A DNA stretch of 56,615 bases from Desulfobacteraceae bacterium. Lineage in GTDB: Bacteria > Desulfobacterota > Desulfobacteria > Desulfobacterales > Desulfosarcinaceae. Position 1 is the stretch's first letter; every line of letters begins with the position of its first letter. This document shows positions 23,661-33,680 of this stretch, one piece after another. The position numbers were made by a program, and so were the translations under genes. The notes below the pieces were generated by a model, which saw only the letters and a list, made by a program, of their open reading frames with translations, made no database searches and was not told where the DNA came from. The stretch covers positions 1-56,615 of the forward strand of contig JAMOUQ010000007.1 of NCBI GenBank assembly GCA_027068085.1, read 5' to 3'.

Positions 23661-26393
23661 ATGCTTAACGTGTCTGAAGTTTTCAACGCCGGGATAATCG
23701 AGGACAATTACAGGCGATATCGGGCCGATCCGGAAAGCGTGGATCCGCAATGGCGCCGTTTTTTCCAGGGCATGGAGTTCGGCGCCGCAAAAAGCCGCGT
23801 CCCTGCCGGAGATGACAATCAGGCCGGCCCGGTACTGAAGCAGGTGAAGGTCTCGGCCCTGATCCGCCGTTTCAGGACCCTGGGGCATCTGCTGGCCTGC
23901 CTCGATCCGCTCAGCCCCTGTCCCCGCGAGCACCCCCTGCTGGACCACCGCCGGCTCGGCCTGGAGGATTCCGACCTGGAAAGAGAGTTCCTTTGCCCGG
24001 AATTTGACTTCATGCCCCGGGCCCGGCTGGATCGCATCATCGGATTTTTGAAAGAGACTTATTGCCGCTCCATCGGAGTGGAGTTCATGCACATCCAGGA
24101 TCCTGTCCAGCGCCGGTGGCTCCTGGGGCAGATGGAGCCGGTTGCCAACCGGCCCCGGCTCGATGAGGCGACCCGGCTGCGACTGCTGGAGAAACTGGTC
24201 AAGGCCGCGGTCTTCGAAAGGTTTCTCAACAGCAAGTACCTGGCCGTCACCCGTTTTTCCCTGGAAGGCGCCGAGGGCCTGCTGGTGCTGCTTGACATCC
24301 TGCTCGATCGTTTCGGTGAGCGCGGCGGGCGCGAAGTGGTGCTGGCCATGGCCCACCGGGGCCGGCTCAACGTCCAGGCCAACATCCTGGGCCGGCCGGT
24401 GGAAGAGATAATCGCCGAGTTCGAATCGTGTTACGATCCCGATCAGCTGGTGGGCGCCGGCGATGTCAAGTATCACAACGGCTACCTGGGGCATGTCGGA
24501 ACATCATCGGGCAGCAGGCTGCTGGCCCTGCTGGTAAACAATCCCAGCCACCTGGAGGCGGTCGATCCGGTGGCCGAGGGCCTGGCCCGGGCGCGCCAGG
24601 AGCTTGAAGGCCGGAAAGGGCCGGCCAAAATTTTGCCGCTTCTGCTTCACGGCGATGCGGCCTTTGCCGGCCAGGGGATCGTGGCCGAAACCCTCAACAT
24701 GTCCCGGCTGGAAGGGTACAAGACCGGAGGCACGGTCCACGTGGTGATCAACAACCAGATCGGTTACACCACCCTGCCCGAGGACGCCCGTTCCACCCGT
24801 TACAGCACCGATATCGCCAAGATGCTGGAAGTGCCGATCTTCCACGTCCACGGAGAAGATCCCGAGGCCCTGGCCCACGTGGCCCGCCTGGCCCTGGACT
24901 ACCGCCGGCAGTTTGGCCGGGACGTGGTCATCGACATGATCTGCTACCGCCGCTACGGTCACAACGAGGCAGACGAGCCGTATTTCACCCAGCCCCTGAT
25001 GTATGACCGCATCCGCCGCCGGCCGCCGGTCTACGAACTTTACGCCGCCAGGCTGGAAAAAGAAGGGCTCGTTAGCCAGGCCAAGGTGGCGGAAATGGGC
25101 AGGCCCCTGGAGCAGGCCCTGGAGGAGGCTTACAACCGGCTGCACGATTCTGCCTGCCTCTTTCCCCGGGCAGAGTTCTATCCCCGGTGGCAGGGCTACA
25201 GCGGAAAGTATTCCCACACTGCCGTGGCCACGGCAGCGGACGGCAGGACCTTGCGGGACCTGGCCCGCAGGCTCAACCGGGTGCCGGAAGGTTTCCAGCT
25301 CCATCCCAAGGTGGCGGCCCTGCTCAAAAGGAGGCTGGAGGCGGTGGAAAAAGGCCGGGGTATCGACTGGGCCAATGCCGAGGCCCTGGCCTTTGCCAGC
25401 CTGGTGACAGAAAAGGTTCCGGTCCGTCTCAGCGGCCAGGACAGCGGCCGGGGAACCTTCAGCCAGCGTCACAGCGAGATCTTCGACCGCCGCACGGGGA
25501 CGGTTCACGTGCCCCTTGCCAATCTGTCTCCCGGCCAGGCCCCTTTTGCGGTTTTCAACAGCCACCTGTCCGAGGCCGGGGTGCTGGGATTCGAGTACGG
25601 CTACAGCCTGGCCCGGCCCGAGTCCCTGGTGATCTGGGAGGCCCAGTTCGGAGATTTTGTCAACAACGCCCAGGCGATCATCGATCTTTTCATCGTTGCC
25701 GGCCAGGCCAAGTGGCAGCGCCTGTCCCATCTGGTCCTGCTGCTGCCCCACGGCTGGGAGGGCCTGGGGCCGGAGCACTCCAGCGCCCGGCTGGAAAGGT
25801 TTCTCCAGCTTTGCGCCGAGGACAACATCCAGGTGTGCAACCCCACCACCCCGGCCCAGTATTTTCACCTGCTCAGGCGCCAGGTAAAGGCGCCCTGGCG
25901 CAAGCCCCTGGTCATAATGAGCCCCAAGAGCCTGCTGCGTCACAACAAGGCGGTGAGCAGCCTGGACGAGCTGAGCCGGGGCGGCTTTGCCCCGGTTCTG
26001 GACGACCCGGACCGGCCGTTGAAGGCGGCCGCGGTCCTTGTCTGCAGCGGCAAGATCTATTACCAGCTGGACGACTACCGGAAGAAAACCGGGGCCAGGG
26101 AAACGGCCCTGATAAGGCTGGAACAGCTCTACCCGTTTCCCGGCAAGGAACTGGAACGCATCCTGGACGGTTGCGGGCAGGACTGCCCGGCGGTCTGGGT
26201 CCAGGAAGAGCCGGCCAACATGGGGGCCTGGAGTTTTGTGCGCCACCGGCTGGAAGACATCCTCGGCCGGCAGGTGAGCTATGCGGGACGTCCGGCTGCC
26301 GCCAGCCCGGCAACCGGCTTTCCCCATCTCTACCGCCGCCAGCAGGAGCAAGTCGTCCGCCAGGCTTTTGCCCAGGCCGGGCGTTTTTCTTGA
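23661..26393 (+). CDS. sucA: 2-oxoglutarate dehydrogenase E1 component
   Basis: The 910-residue protein has the SucA architecture: an N-terminal helix region (NAGIIEDNYRRYRADPESVDPQWRRFFQGME), then the thiamine diphosphate domain with MAHRGRLNVQANILGRP, DVKYHNGYLG, and the GDG-type motif LLHGDAAFAGQGIVAETLNMS...NNQIGYTT. The transketolase-like domain carries GRGTFSQRHSEIFD and FEYGYSLARPESLVIWEAQFGDF. It decarboxylates 2-oxoglutarate and passes the succinyl group to E2 lipoate. Start ATG at 23661 with GGGGGAAGA upstream. It is first of sucA-sucB-lpdA. Full length indicates a functional enzyme, so this organism can run an NAD-linked oxidative TCA step rather than only ferredoxin-linked 2-oxoglutarate oxidoreductase. 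Confidence 0.95.
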   Translation: MLNVSEVFNAGIIEDNYRRYRADPESVDPQWRRFFQGMEFGAAKSRVPAGDDNQAGPVLKQVKVSALIRRFRTLGHLLACLDPLSPCPREHPLLDHRRLGLEDSDLEREFLCPEFDFMPRARLDRIIGFLKETYCRSIGVEFMHIQDPVQRRWLLGQMEPVANRPRLDEATRLRLLEKLVKAAVFERFLNSKYLAVTRFSLEGAEGLLVLLDILLDRFGERGGREVVLAMAHRGRLNVQANILGRPVEEIIAEFESCYDPDQLVGAGDVKYHNGYLGHVGTSSGSRLLALLVNNPSHLEAVDPVAEGLARARQELEGRKGPAKILPLLLHGDAAFAGQGIVAETLNMSRLEGYKTGGTVHVVINNQIGYTTLPEDARSTRYSTDIAKMLEVPIFHVHGEDPEALAHVARLALDYRRQFGRDVVIDMICYRRYGHNEADEPYFTQPLMYDRIRRRPPVYELYAARLEKEGLVSQAKVAEMGRPLEQALEEAYNRLHDSACLFPRAEFYPRWQGYSGKYSHTAVATAADGRTLRDLARRLNRVPEGFQLHPKVAALLKRRLEAVEKGRGIDWANAEALAFASLVTEKVPVRLSGQDSGRGTFSQRHSEIFDRRTGTVHVPLANLSPGQAPFAVFNSHLSEAGVLGFEYGYSLARPESLVIWEAQFGDFVNNAQAIIDLFIVAGQAKWQRLSHLVLLLPHGWEGLGPEHSSARLERFLQLCAEDNIQVCNPTTPAQYFHLLRRQVKAPWRKPLVIMSPKSLLRHNKAVSSLDELSRGGFAPVLDDPDRPLKAAAVLVCSGKIYYQLDDYRKKTGARETALIRLEQLYPFPGKELERILDGCGQDCPAVWVQEEPANMGAWSFVRHRLEDILGRQVSYAGRPAAASPATGFPHLYRRQQEQVVRQAFAQAGRFS

Positions 26394-26401
26394 GCTGTGT
26401 C

Positions 26402-26462
26402 GAGCGCTTTTCGCGGTTGCCTTAAGATGCAAGGCGACCGGCAGACGAAATTTGAAACGCTC
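26402..26462. repeat. Conserved hairpin element, copy A (sucA-sucB gap)
   Basis: GAGCG (26402-26406) pairs with CGCTC (26458-26462), with TTT/AAA pairing inside and a bulged C at 26407. The interior carries a GATGCAAGG block. A second copy at 34638-34705 shares GCTTTTCG, the GAYGCAAGG block, a CCGGC block and a GAAACG right arm. The two stems differ by a compensatory pair (A-T here, G-C there), which supports a selected RNA or DNA hairpin. It lies 27 bases before sucB. Confidence 0.6.
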
Positions 26463-26488
26463 AATTTGGATTTTGAAAGGAATCGCCG

Positions 26489-27742
26489 ATGTCAGTTGCA
26501 GTCAAGGTGCCCAGCGTGGGGGAATCGATCCAGGAAGCTTTTCTGGCCGAATGGTTCAAGCAAGACGGTGACCTGGTGAACAAGGACGAGGCCCTCTTCG
26601 TCCTGGAGACCGACAAGGTCACCCTGGAGGTGGCAGCCGAAGTCCGGGGGGTGCTCAAGATCCTGGTGCCTGCCGGAGAGACGGTCGCCATCGGCACCAA
26701 GGTGGGCGAAATCGAGCCCCTGGCCCAGGGCGAGGCCGAACAGGTCGTGCCGGCAGATGCCGGGCAAGAGGCGCCGCCTGCCGGGTTGCCGGAGCCGGAA
26801 GAAGAAAAGCAGGCACCTGTCGAGGAAGGCAAGGCTGAATCCCTTTCCGGTTCCAGGTTGGACCTTTCCCCGGCCGTAAGGCGCCTGGTGGCCGAAAAGG
26901 GGCTGGATCCGGCCAGGATCCGGGGCAGCGGTCCCGGCGGACGGATCACCAAGGCCGATGTGCTGCTCTACCTGGAGCAGGCCCCGGCCGGCATTCCGGA
27001 GCCCTGCACCGCCCCGGCCGAGCTGACGGCAAGTCAAGCCCCGCCGGCCGAGGTGCGCAAGCCCATGAGCCCCATCCGCCGCCGGATCGCGGCCCGCCTG
27101 CTGGAGGCCCGGCGTAACACGGCCATGCTGACCACCTTCAACGAGATCGACATGAGCGGGGCCATGGCCATGCGCAAGGCCTACAAGGAAGAGTTTGCCG
27201 CAAGGCACGGGGTTTCCCTGGGGTTCATGTCGATCTTCATCAAGGCCTGCGTGGCGGCCCTGCAAGAGTTTCCCGAAATCAATGCCTTCATCGAGGGCGA
27301 CCAGATAGTCTATCACAACTACCAGCACATCGGGGTTGCCATCGGGTCCGACCGCGGGCTGGTGGTGCCGGTGATCAGGCATGCCGAGAAGTTGAGCTTT
27401 GCCGGGATCGAAAAGGCCATCGTCGACTACGTGGCCAAGATCCGGGAAAACCGGCTGGAACTGGCAGACCTGGAAGGCGGAACCTTTACCGTCAGCAACG
27501 GCGGTGTCTATGGCTCCCTTCTCAGCACCCCGATTCTCAACACTCCCCAGAGCGGGATTCTGGGCATGCACAAGATCGAGAAACAGCCGGTGGTGGTCGA
27601 CGACCAGATCGTGATCCGGCCCATGATGTACGTGGCCCTGAGCTACGACCACCGGATCGTCGACGGCCGCGAGGCGGTGACTTTTCTGAAACGGATCAAG
27701 GAGCTGGTGGAAGATCCCCAACGCATGCTGCTGGAGGTGTGA
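26489..27742 (+). CDS. sucB: 2-oxoglutarate dehydrogenase E2, dihydrolipoyl succinyltransferase
   Basis: This 417-residue E2 has one lipoyl domain (residues ~3-77, lipoylated Lys in ETDKVTLEV), a charged linker, a peripheral-subunit-binding domain ([34 protein letters not shown]) and a catalytic acyltransferase domain ending with [27 protein letters not shown], which contains the active-site His and Asp. Start ATG at 26489 with AAGG nine bases upstream. It transfers the succinyl group from E1 to CoA. It is downstream of sucA, and its stop precedes the lpdA start by 2 bases. Confidence 0.95.
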   Translation: MSVAVKVPSVGESIQEAFLAEWFKQDGDLVNKDEALFVLETDKVTLEVAAEVRGVLKILVPAGETVAIGTKVGEIEPLAQGEAEQVVPADAGQEAPPAGLPEPEEEKQAPVEEGKAESLSGSRLDLSPAVRRLVAEKGLDPARIRGSGPGGRITKADVLLYLEQAPAGIPEPCTAPAELTASQAPPAEVRKPMSPIRRRIAARLLEARRNTAMLTTFNEIDMSGAMAMRKAYKEEFAARHGVSLGFMSIFIKACVAALQEFPEINAFIEGDQIVYHNYQHIGVAIGSDRGLVVPVIRHAEKLSFAGIEKAIVDYVAKIRENRLELADLEGGTFTVSNGGVYGSLLSTPILNTPQSGILGMHKIEKQPVVVDDQIVIRPMMYVALSYDHRIVDGREAVTFLKRIKELVEDPQRMLLEV

Positions 27743-27744
27743 CC

Positions 27745-29160
27745 ATGACGGCGGAAAAGAAATACGACCTGGTGATCATCGGCGCCGGCCCGGCCGGTTA
27801 CGTGGCGGCGGTAAGAGCGAGCCGGTTCGGACTGAAGACCGCCTGCGTGGAAAAACGGCCGCGGCCCGGAGGGGTCTGCCTCAACGTGGGCTGCATCCCC
27901 AGCAAGGCCCTGCTGGACTCCAGCGAGTACTTCCACCTTGCCCGGACCGGCCTTGCCCGGCACGGTATCAGGACCGGCAAGGTGAGCCTGGACCTGGAGG
28001 CCATGATGGCCCGCAAGGACAAGGTGGTGGAAGAACTTACGGCCAACGTGGCCCGCCTGCTCAAGGGCCACAAGGTGGACCTGATCCGCGGCCAGGCCCG
28101 TCTTACAGCCGCCGACACGGTGGAAGTGACCGCTGCCGACGGCGGCCGGACGGTCCTTTCAGCCTCCCGGGCCGTTTTGCTTGCCACCGGCAGCCGGCCT
28201 TTCTTTCCCCCCGGGCTGGAGCCGGACGGCGACCTGATCGTCGGCTCCACGGCGGCACTTGCTTTCGACCGGGTGCCGGGCCACCTCGGAATAGTCGGCG
28301 GCGGTTACATAGGCCTGGAGCTCGGCTCGGTCTGGTTGCGCCTGGGTGCGAAGGTCACCGTCATCGAAATGCTGCCTGCCATTGCCGCATCCCTGGACGG
28401 CCAGGTGGGCCGGGCCCTGGAGCGTATCCTGCGCCGGCAGGGTTTTGACATCAGGACAAACACCCGGGTGGTGGAGGCCAAGGTGGCCGGCAAGAAAGTG
28501 GAGGTCACCCTGGAGAAGGAAGACAAGCGCGAAAAGCTGCGCTTCGACCGGCTGCTGGTGGCCGTGGGCCGCAAGCCCCTGACCGAGGGGCTGGGGCTGG
28601 AGCAGGTTGGGGTGAAAACCGATCCTGCCAGCGGGCATGTCATCGTCGACAGTTCGTATCGTACCAGCGTGGACCGAATCTATGCCGTCGGAGACCTTGT
28701 GCCCGGCCCCATGCTGGCCCACAAGGCTTCGGCCGAGGCCCTGGCGGCGGTGGAAGGGCTGGCCGGCCGCTTTGGCGAGGTGAACTACGACGCCATGCCG
28801 GCGGTGGTCTATACCTGGCCGGAGGTTGCCGCCGTCGGCCTGACCGAAGAGCAGGTCAAGCAGCGCCAGGTGCCGTACTGCGTGGGGACCTATCCTTTTT
28901 CAGGTGCCGGGCGGGCAAGGTGCATGGGCCAGAGCGAGGGGTTTGTCAAGCTGATCGCCCATGCCAAGACCGACCGTATTTTAGGAGTGCATATAATCGG
29001 CGCCCGGGCCGCCGACATGATCGCCGAGGGCGTGCTGGCCATGGAGTTCGGGGCCAGTGCCGAGGACATCGCCCGTACCATCCATGGCCATCCCACCTTT
29101 TCCGAGGCCCTGATGGAGGCGGCCATGGCGGTTGGCAACTGTTCGGTCTATTCTTCCTGA
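27745..29160 (+). CDS. lpdA: Dihydrolipoamide dehydrogenase (E3)
   Basis: This 471-residue flavoprotein has the FAD motif IIGAGPAGYVAAVRASRFG, redox-active disulfide GGVCLNVGCIPSKALL, NAD motif IVGGGYIGLELGSVW, and C-terminal His-Glu dyad in HGHPTFSEALMEA. It reoxidises dihydrolipoyl-E2 with NAD+. I take ATG at 27745 over the GTG at 27739, because GGAGG at 27733-27737 is 7 bases from the ATG and too close to the GTG. Operon with sucA and sucB. Its 3' end overlaps the converging membrane-protein gene by 13 bases. Confidence 0.95.
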   Translation: MTAEKKYDLVIIGAGPAGYVAAVRASRFGLKTACVEKRPRPGGVCLNVGCIPSKALLDSSEYFHLARTGLARHGIRTGKVSLDLEAMMARKDKVVEELTANVARLLKGHKVDLIRGQARLTAADTVEVTAADGGRTVLSASRAVLLATGSRPFFPPGLEPDGDLIVGSTAALAFDRVPGHLGIVGGGYIGLELGSVWLRLGAKVTVIEMLPAIAASLDGQVGRALERILRRQGFDIRTNTRVVEAKVAGKKVEVTLEKEDKREKLRFDRLLVAVGRKPLTEGLGLEQVGVKTDPASGHVIVDSSYRTSVDRIYAVGDLVPGPMLAHKASAEALAAVEGLAGRFGEVNYDAMPAVVYTWPEVAAVGLTEEQVKQRQVPYCVGTYPFSGAGRARCMGQSEGFVKLIAHAKTDRILGVHIIGARAADMIAEGVLAMEFGASAEDIARTIHGHPTFSEALMEAAMAVGNCSVYSS

Positions 29161-30260
29161 AGGGCCGGCCCGCGGCCTGCCTTGCTGAAGAGCATCATGT
29201 ACAGGACCACCAGGTAGCCTGCCAGGGCGGCCGGTGCGGCCGGGGCCCAGTAGGTTCCCAGGGGGGCCAGGACGATGGCCGTCAGCCAGTGAAGGGCTAT
29301 TATCAGGCGGTCGTTGAGCCGGATGGGAAAGTCGTGGCTGCGGCAGATTACCGCCAGTCCGCTGAGGTTCCAGCCGTAAAGGGCGGCAAAAGAGTGCATC
29401 CGCAGCAGCCACTTGGCGTGGCGGGGAGAAAAATCGGGCACGAAGTGCAGCACGATATAGATGATTCCGGTGATGGCCGTGTACCAGAGAAAGAACATGC
29501 CCGAGGTAAGAAAGCGCTTTTGCTGGACCGCCTTTCCCAGGCGATGGTAGAGAAAGTACATCAGCACCACGGCCGCGAACAGGATCCAGGTCACCACCAT
29601 CTGGGCCGCCGGCTTTTCGTAGAGGATGAACAGGAAAAAGATTATCACCCCCAGGTTGACCGTCCAGAACTCTGCGTTTTTCAGCCGGCGCAGCCTGCGG
29701 CTGAAATCCCCCCGCATGAAGGAAAACATCACCGCCATGGTGATCAGGGACAGGGGAAAGGAAAACCCGAGGAAAAAGGTGTCCAGCTTGAGCATGGGAA
29801 AGGACACCAGGTGCAGCCAGGTGTTGTTGATCATCACCAGGGCCGATATCACCAGTGCGCTCGAAAGACACAGCAGGGCTGCCTGGTGAAACTTCAGAAA
29901 GACCGGCTCGGTTGCCCTGAAGATGCCGGCCGGCAGCAGGGAAAAGCGCCTGATGCGCACCGTTTCCACCAGGGCCGCCAGGGCCAGGGCCAGGATCACC
30001 GATGCCAGGTAGCGGTCGAAGAAGGCGCACAGGGCAAAGGCCAGGGAAAGCAGGAGGAAGGCGGCCGTCAGGCGGTTTGCCTTCCGGCCCGGCTGGCTGT
30101 AGTGCAACAGGATGGTGCCGCCGCTGCAGAGGTTGAACAGGAAGATGTGCAGCCGCTCGAAGTTGTATAGGCTGGCGCCCGGCACCAGGTGGTGCATGAA
30201 ACCGAATCCCAGGGCCGTTGACATCAAAATCATCAATATTTTGCGCAAGGTCAGGGTCAT
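29148..30260 (-). CDS. Polytopic membrane protein of unknown function
   Basis: The 370-residue protein is almost wholly hydrophobic, with about ten predicted transmembrane helices (for example ILMILMSTALGFGFMHHLV, VTWILFAAVVLMYFLYHRLG and LIIALHWLTAIVLAPLG) and short basic loops. I do not recognise the family. Its ATG overlaps the stop of the TIGR01777 gene (ATGA at 30257-30260), so it is the last gene of the cysE-cysK operon. A histidine pair (FMHHLV) and other His in membrane segments could bind metal or heme, but nothing specific can be claimed. Confidence 0.7.
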   Translation of the reverse strand: MTLTLRKILMILMSTALGFGFMHHLVPGASLYNFERLHIFLFNLCSGGTILLHYSQPGRKANRLTAAFLLLSLAFALCAFFDRYLASVILALALAALVETVRIRRFSLLPAGIFRATEPVFLKFHQAALLCLSSALVISALVMINNTWLHLVSFPMLKLDTFFLGFSFPLSLITMAVMFSFMRGDFSRRLRRLKNAEFWTVNLGVIIFFLFILYEKPAAQMVVTWILFAAVVLMYFLYHRLGKAVQQKRFLTSGMFFLWYTAITGIIYIVLHFVPDFSPRHAKWLLRMHSFAALYGWNLSGLAVICRSHDFPIRLNDRLIIALHWLTAIVLAPLGTYWAPAAPAALAGYLVVLYMMLFSKAGRGPALQEE

Positions 30261-31678
30261 ATCTTTCCCATCGGCCAGCGTCCCAGCAGGTGGCGCAGGA
30301 CATCTTCCAGGTCCGGATGGCGGAAACGGTAGCCGGAAGCAAGCAGTTTTTCCGGCAGCACCCTGGTGCTGGCAAGGACGATTTCGCGGCCCATCTGGCC
30401 GTAGAGCATCCTGATGGCGGCCGCCGGCACCCGCAGGCGGGCCCGACGGCCCAGCACTCTTGCCAGCACGGCGGTAAACTCGGCATTGGTAACCGGTGCC
30501 GGTGCCACCAGGTTCACCGGCCCTTCCAGGTTCTGGCAGCCCATGGCCCAGTAGATGGCGCCGATGACATCGTCGATGCCGATCCAGCTCATGTACTGGC
30601 CCCCGTCGCCCATGGGGCCTCCCAGGCCGAGCCGGAAAAGGGGCAGCATCCTGGCCAGGGCCCCTGCCCGGGGGCTGAGGGCGATGCCGATTCTGAGCAG
30701 CACGGTCCTGATGCCCGCCTGGCGGGCCGGGGACGCGGCCTTTTCCCAGCGGCTGCAGACCCCGGATATGAAGTCGATCCCGCAGGCATCTTCTTCGCTC
30801 AGCGGCTTGCCGCCCCGGTCGCCGTAAAAACCGATGGCCGAAGCGCACAAAAAGGCCTGCGGCCTGGGATCGAGGCCGGCTATGGCCGTGGCCAGCAGGC
30901 TGGTGGTGCGGTCACGGCTGGTTATGATAAGTTTTTTCTTGGCCGGTGTCCAGCGCCCCTTGCCGATGTTTTCCCCGGAAAGATGGACAACGGCGTCTAT
31001 CGGCGGCAGCCCCTGCAGGTCGATGAAACCGGCGGCCGGGTCCCAGAAACGCTCGTTCGGCCTTTTTGAACCCGGCCGGCGTACCAGCCGGATGACCCGG
31101 TGGCCCCCGGTGGTCAGCATGGGAACAAGAGCCGAGCCCACCAGGCCGCTGGCCCCTGAGACCAGGATGGTCAGGGAGCGCTGTCCAAAACGGCTGTGGG
31201 CTTTCAGGTCCTCTGCCAGGGTGTTGTGGCGGTAGGTGAAAATGCGCTCCAGCCGGCGCCTCAGCCAGCCGGCGGCTGCCATGCCGGACCAGGGATGGAC
31301 CGGCAGGCGGCATCTTATCCGGTCTTCGAGCCGGCAGGCCTTGTCGCCGAGGCGGTGGAAGACATGGGTGTGTTCCCAGAAGGCAAAGGGCCCCTTTTCC
31401 TGGCGGTCCTGGAAAAGGTGCGGGGGCTCGTACCTTGTGTGGACCGCCTGCCAGGTCATCCTGGCCGGCAGGGGGCCGGCTTTCAGCCTGAGGGTTACCC
31501 GGGCCCCGGCCTCGATGGTGCCGCTTTCGGCAACCACCTCGACGGGGTCCCAGGGAGGACTCAGCCGCTGCAGGGCCCCGGGCCTGGCATGCCATCTGAA
31601 AGCCTTGCTTTGACTTACCGGCAGTTCTACGGATCTTGTAAATTCCAACAAGCCTTCAGCCTTCCTTGGAGCCGTCAT
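30257..31678 (-). CDS. TIGR01777-type SDR epimerase with N-terminal START/SRPBCC domain
   Basis: This is a two-domain protein of 473 residues. Residues ~10-160 form an SRPBCC-like ligand-binding domain ([45 protein letters not shown]). Residues ~170-470 are a short-chain dehydrogenase/epimerase with NAD loop [45 protein letters not shown], and a C-terminal DUF1731 tail ([34 protein letters not shown]). Fusions of this type occur in many bacteria; the substrate is unknown, although YfcH-like roles near cell division have been suggested. It is coupled to cysK by an ATGA overlap (31675-31678) and to the next gene likewise. Confidence 0.85.
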   Translation of the reverse strand: MTAPRKAEGLLEFTRSVELPVSQSKAFRWHARPGALQRLSPPWDPVEVVAESGTIEAGARVTLRLKAGPLPARMTWQAVHTRYEPPHLFQDRQEKGPFAFWEHTHVFHRLGDKACRLEDRIRCRLPVHPWSGMAAAGWLRRRLERIFTYRHNTLAEDLKAHSRFGQRSLTILVSGASGLVGSALVPMLTTGGHRVIRLVRRPGSKRPNERFWDPAAGFIDLQGLPPIDAVVHLSGENIGKGRWTPAKKKLIITSRDRTTSLLATAIAGLDPRPQAFLCASAIGFYGDRGGKPLSEEDACGIDFISGVCSRWEKAASPARQAGIRTVLLRIGIALSPRAGALARMLPLFRLGLGGPMGDGGQYMSWIGIDDVIGAIYWAMGCQNLEGPVNLVAPAPVTNAEFTAVLARVLGRRARLRVPAAAIRMLYGQMGREIVLASTRVLPEKLLASGYRFRHPDLEDVLRHLLGRWPMGKI

Positions 31679-32598
31679 CCGGCAAACAGTTCGGTGCTGA
31701 TGTACCTTTCTCCGGTGCTGGGCAGAATGGTTACGATCGTCTTGCCGTCGTTTTCAGGCCGTTTTGCCACCTGGAGTGCGGCCCGGGCGGCGGCCCCGGA
31801 AGATATGCCGCACAGGATCCCCTCCTTGGCGGCAAGCTGCCGGGCGGTGGCAAAGGCCTTTTCGTCGTCAACCGTGATTACCTCATCCAGCAGGTCTCGA
31901 TCAAGCACGGCGGGGATAAAGCCGGCCCCGATACCCTGGATCTTGTGGGGACCCTTGCTTCCTCCGGAAAGTACCGGCGAGCCGGCCGGTTCCACGGCCA
32001 CGGCCCTGAAGCCCGGCTTGCGGGCCTTGAAGTAGCGGCTTATGCCGGTGATGGTGCCTCCGGTTCCCACACCGGCCACCAGGATGTCGGCCCGGCCCTC
32101 AGTGTCGTTCCAGATCTCGGGGGCCGTGGTCTCCTGGTGGGCCCGGGCGTTGGCCGGGTTGGAGAACTGGTCCGGCATGAAGGCGTCTTCCTGTCGGGCG
32201 GCAATTTCCCTGGCCCTGTCGATGGCCCCGGCCATGCCCTGGCTGCCGGGAGTCAGGATCAGTTCGGCCCCCAGGTGGGTCAGCAGCTTGCGGCGTTCGA
32301 CACTCATGGTGTCGGGCATCACCAGGGCCAGGCGGTAGCCCCTGGAGGCGCACAAAAAGGCCAGGCCGATGCCGGTATTGCCGCTGGTGGGCTCGACGAT
32401 CAGGCTGTCTTTGCCGATGAGGCCTTCTTTTTCGGCCGCTTCCAGCATGGCGGCGGCAATCCTGTCCTTGACGCTTCCCAGGGGGTTGAAAAATTCCAGC
32501 TTGGCCAGGACGGTGGCCCGGCAGCCGGCGGCGGTCCGGTCCAGGCGCACCAGGGGGGTGCCGCCGATGGTGGCCCCGATCTTGGTGTAGTAGCGCAT
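31675..32598 (-). CDS. cysK: Cysteine synthase A (O-acetylserine sulfhydrylase)
   Basis: This 307-residue PLP enzyme has the lysine in [11 protein letters not shown], the substrate loop [13 protein letters not shown], the PLP phosphate loop [10 protein letters not shown] and the C-terminal [20 protein letters not shown] segments. It combines O-acetylserine with sulfide to form cysteine in the cytoplasm. Start ATG at 32596-32598 with GGAGGATCCC upstream. It follows the serine acetyltransferase gene by 11 bases, completing the two-step cysteine pathway. Confidence 0.95.
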   Translation of the reverse strand: MRYYTKIGATIGGTPLVRLDRTAAGCRATVLAKLEFFNPLGSVKDRIAAAMLEAAEKEGLIGKDSLIVEPTSGNTGIGLAFLCASRGYRLALVMPDTMSVERRKLLTHLGAELILTPGSQGMAGAIDRAREIAARQEDAFMPDQFSNPANARAHQETTAPEIWNDTEGRADILVAGVGTGGTITGISRYFKARKPGFRAVAVEPAGSPVLSGGSKGPHKIQGIGAGFIPAVLDRDLLDEVITVDDEKAFATARQLAAKEGILCGISSGAAARAALQVAKRPENDGKTIVTILPSTGERYISTELFAG

Positions 32599-32609
32599 GG
32601 GATCCTCCT

Positions 32610-33578
32610 TTACCCGGAAGGCTGCTTGTAGATCAGCCGCGGCTGCTCCATGATCACCCGGGTGTCGGGCGGCACCGACTCGGTGAGCCAGACGTTGCCG
32701 CCGATTACGCAGCGGGCGCCGATTACGGTATCTCCGCCCAGGATGGTGGCCCCGGAGTAGATGATGACATCGTCTTCGATGGTGGGGTGCCGTTTTTTAC
32801 CCCGCCATTTTTCGCCCGCATTCTGGGGCAGGCTGAGGGCCCCCAGGGTCACTCCCTGGTAGATGCGGACGTTGGAGCCGATGACGGTGGTCTCGCCGAT
32901 GACCACCCCTGTTCCATGGTCGATGACGAAGCGGGGACCGATGGTGGCGCCGGGATGGATGTCGATTCCGGTCAGGCTGTGGGCGTACTCGGTCATCAGC
33001 CGCGGCAGCAGGGGCACGCCGAGCTCGAAGAGCCGGTGGGCCACCCGGTAGACCATGATGGCAAAGATTCCGGGATAGCAGAAGATCACCTCGTCGTGGT
33101 TCTTGGCGGCCGGGTCGCCTTCCAGGGTGGCCTGAACGTCGGTTACCAGCAGGCGGCGGATGGCGGGGATCGATTCCAGGACGGCCAGAGCCTTTTCCTG
33201 GCCGCTCAGGTCGCACTCGGAACAGCTCATGTCGTAGCGCAGGCATTCGTGGCGGATGCTGTGGGTGATCTGTTCGGCCAGCATGTCGTAAAGGGTGGTG
33301 ACGGATTGTCCGAGACTGTACTTGGCGTTGGCCGGATCTAGTTTTTCTTTGGAGAAATATCCCGGAAAGATCAGCTCCCGGAACTTGTCGATCAGGTCGG
33401 CCACATAGCCTTCCGATGAAAGCGGTTCATAGTCGATGTGGGTATAACATTCCCCGGTTTCGCAATGGGCGATGATCTTTTCGGCCAGCTCCGGCAGGCG
33501 GGATTTCATCTGCCGGCGGAAGGCTTCATCGGTTCTGCAGGTGTTTTGCTTCGGAAGGGCCGGTTTTTCTCCGTTCAT
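32610..33578 (-). CDS. cysE: Serine O-acetyltransferase
   Basis: The 322-residue protein has an N-terminal helical domain ([21 protein letters not shown]) and a left-handed beta-helix of hexapeptide repeats ([46 protein letters not shown]). The catalytic His/Asp region (IDHGTG) is present. It acetylates serine for CysK. Length and N-terminal domain are closer to the longer SatA-type enzymes of anaerobes than to E. coli CysE. Start ATG at 33576-33578 with AGGAGC upstream. Confidence 0.9.
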   Translation of the reverse strand: MNGEKPALPKQNTCRTDEAFRRQMKSRLPELAEKIIAHCETGECYTHIDYEPLSSEGYVADLIDKFRELIFPGYFSKEKLDPANAKYSLGQSVTTLYDMLAEQITHSIRHECLRYDMSCSECDLSGQEKALAVLESIPAIRRLLVTDVQATLEGDPAAKNHDEVIFCYPGIFAIMVYRVAHRLFELGVPLLPRLMTEYAHSLTGIDIHPGATIGPRFVIDHGTGVVIGETTVIGSNVRIYQGVTLGALSLPQNAGEKWRGKKRHPTIEDDVIIYSGATILGGDTVIGARCVIGGNVWLTESVPPDTRVIMEQPRLIYKQPSG

Positions 33579-33680
33579 GATCGCTCCTGCGGTATTTGGG
33601 GTCCTGTCCGGCCGCCAGGCGAGGATGTGGCCCCGCCCGGGACCGGAAACCTTCATTACTCAAAGTAAGCCTCTTTCGAA

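Noticed and set aside
24504-26432. 642-codon open frame antisense to sucA
   Set aside because: High-GC coding sequence on the plus strand leaves long open antisense frames; the translation matches nothing.
29148-30848. 566-codon version of the minus-strand membrane protein
   Set aside because: The first ~196 codons overlap the TIGR01777 gene in another frame; the ATG at 30258-30260, coupled to that gene's stop, is the sensible start.
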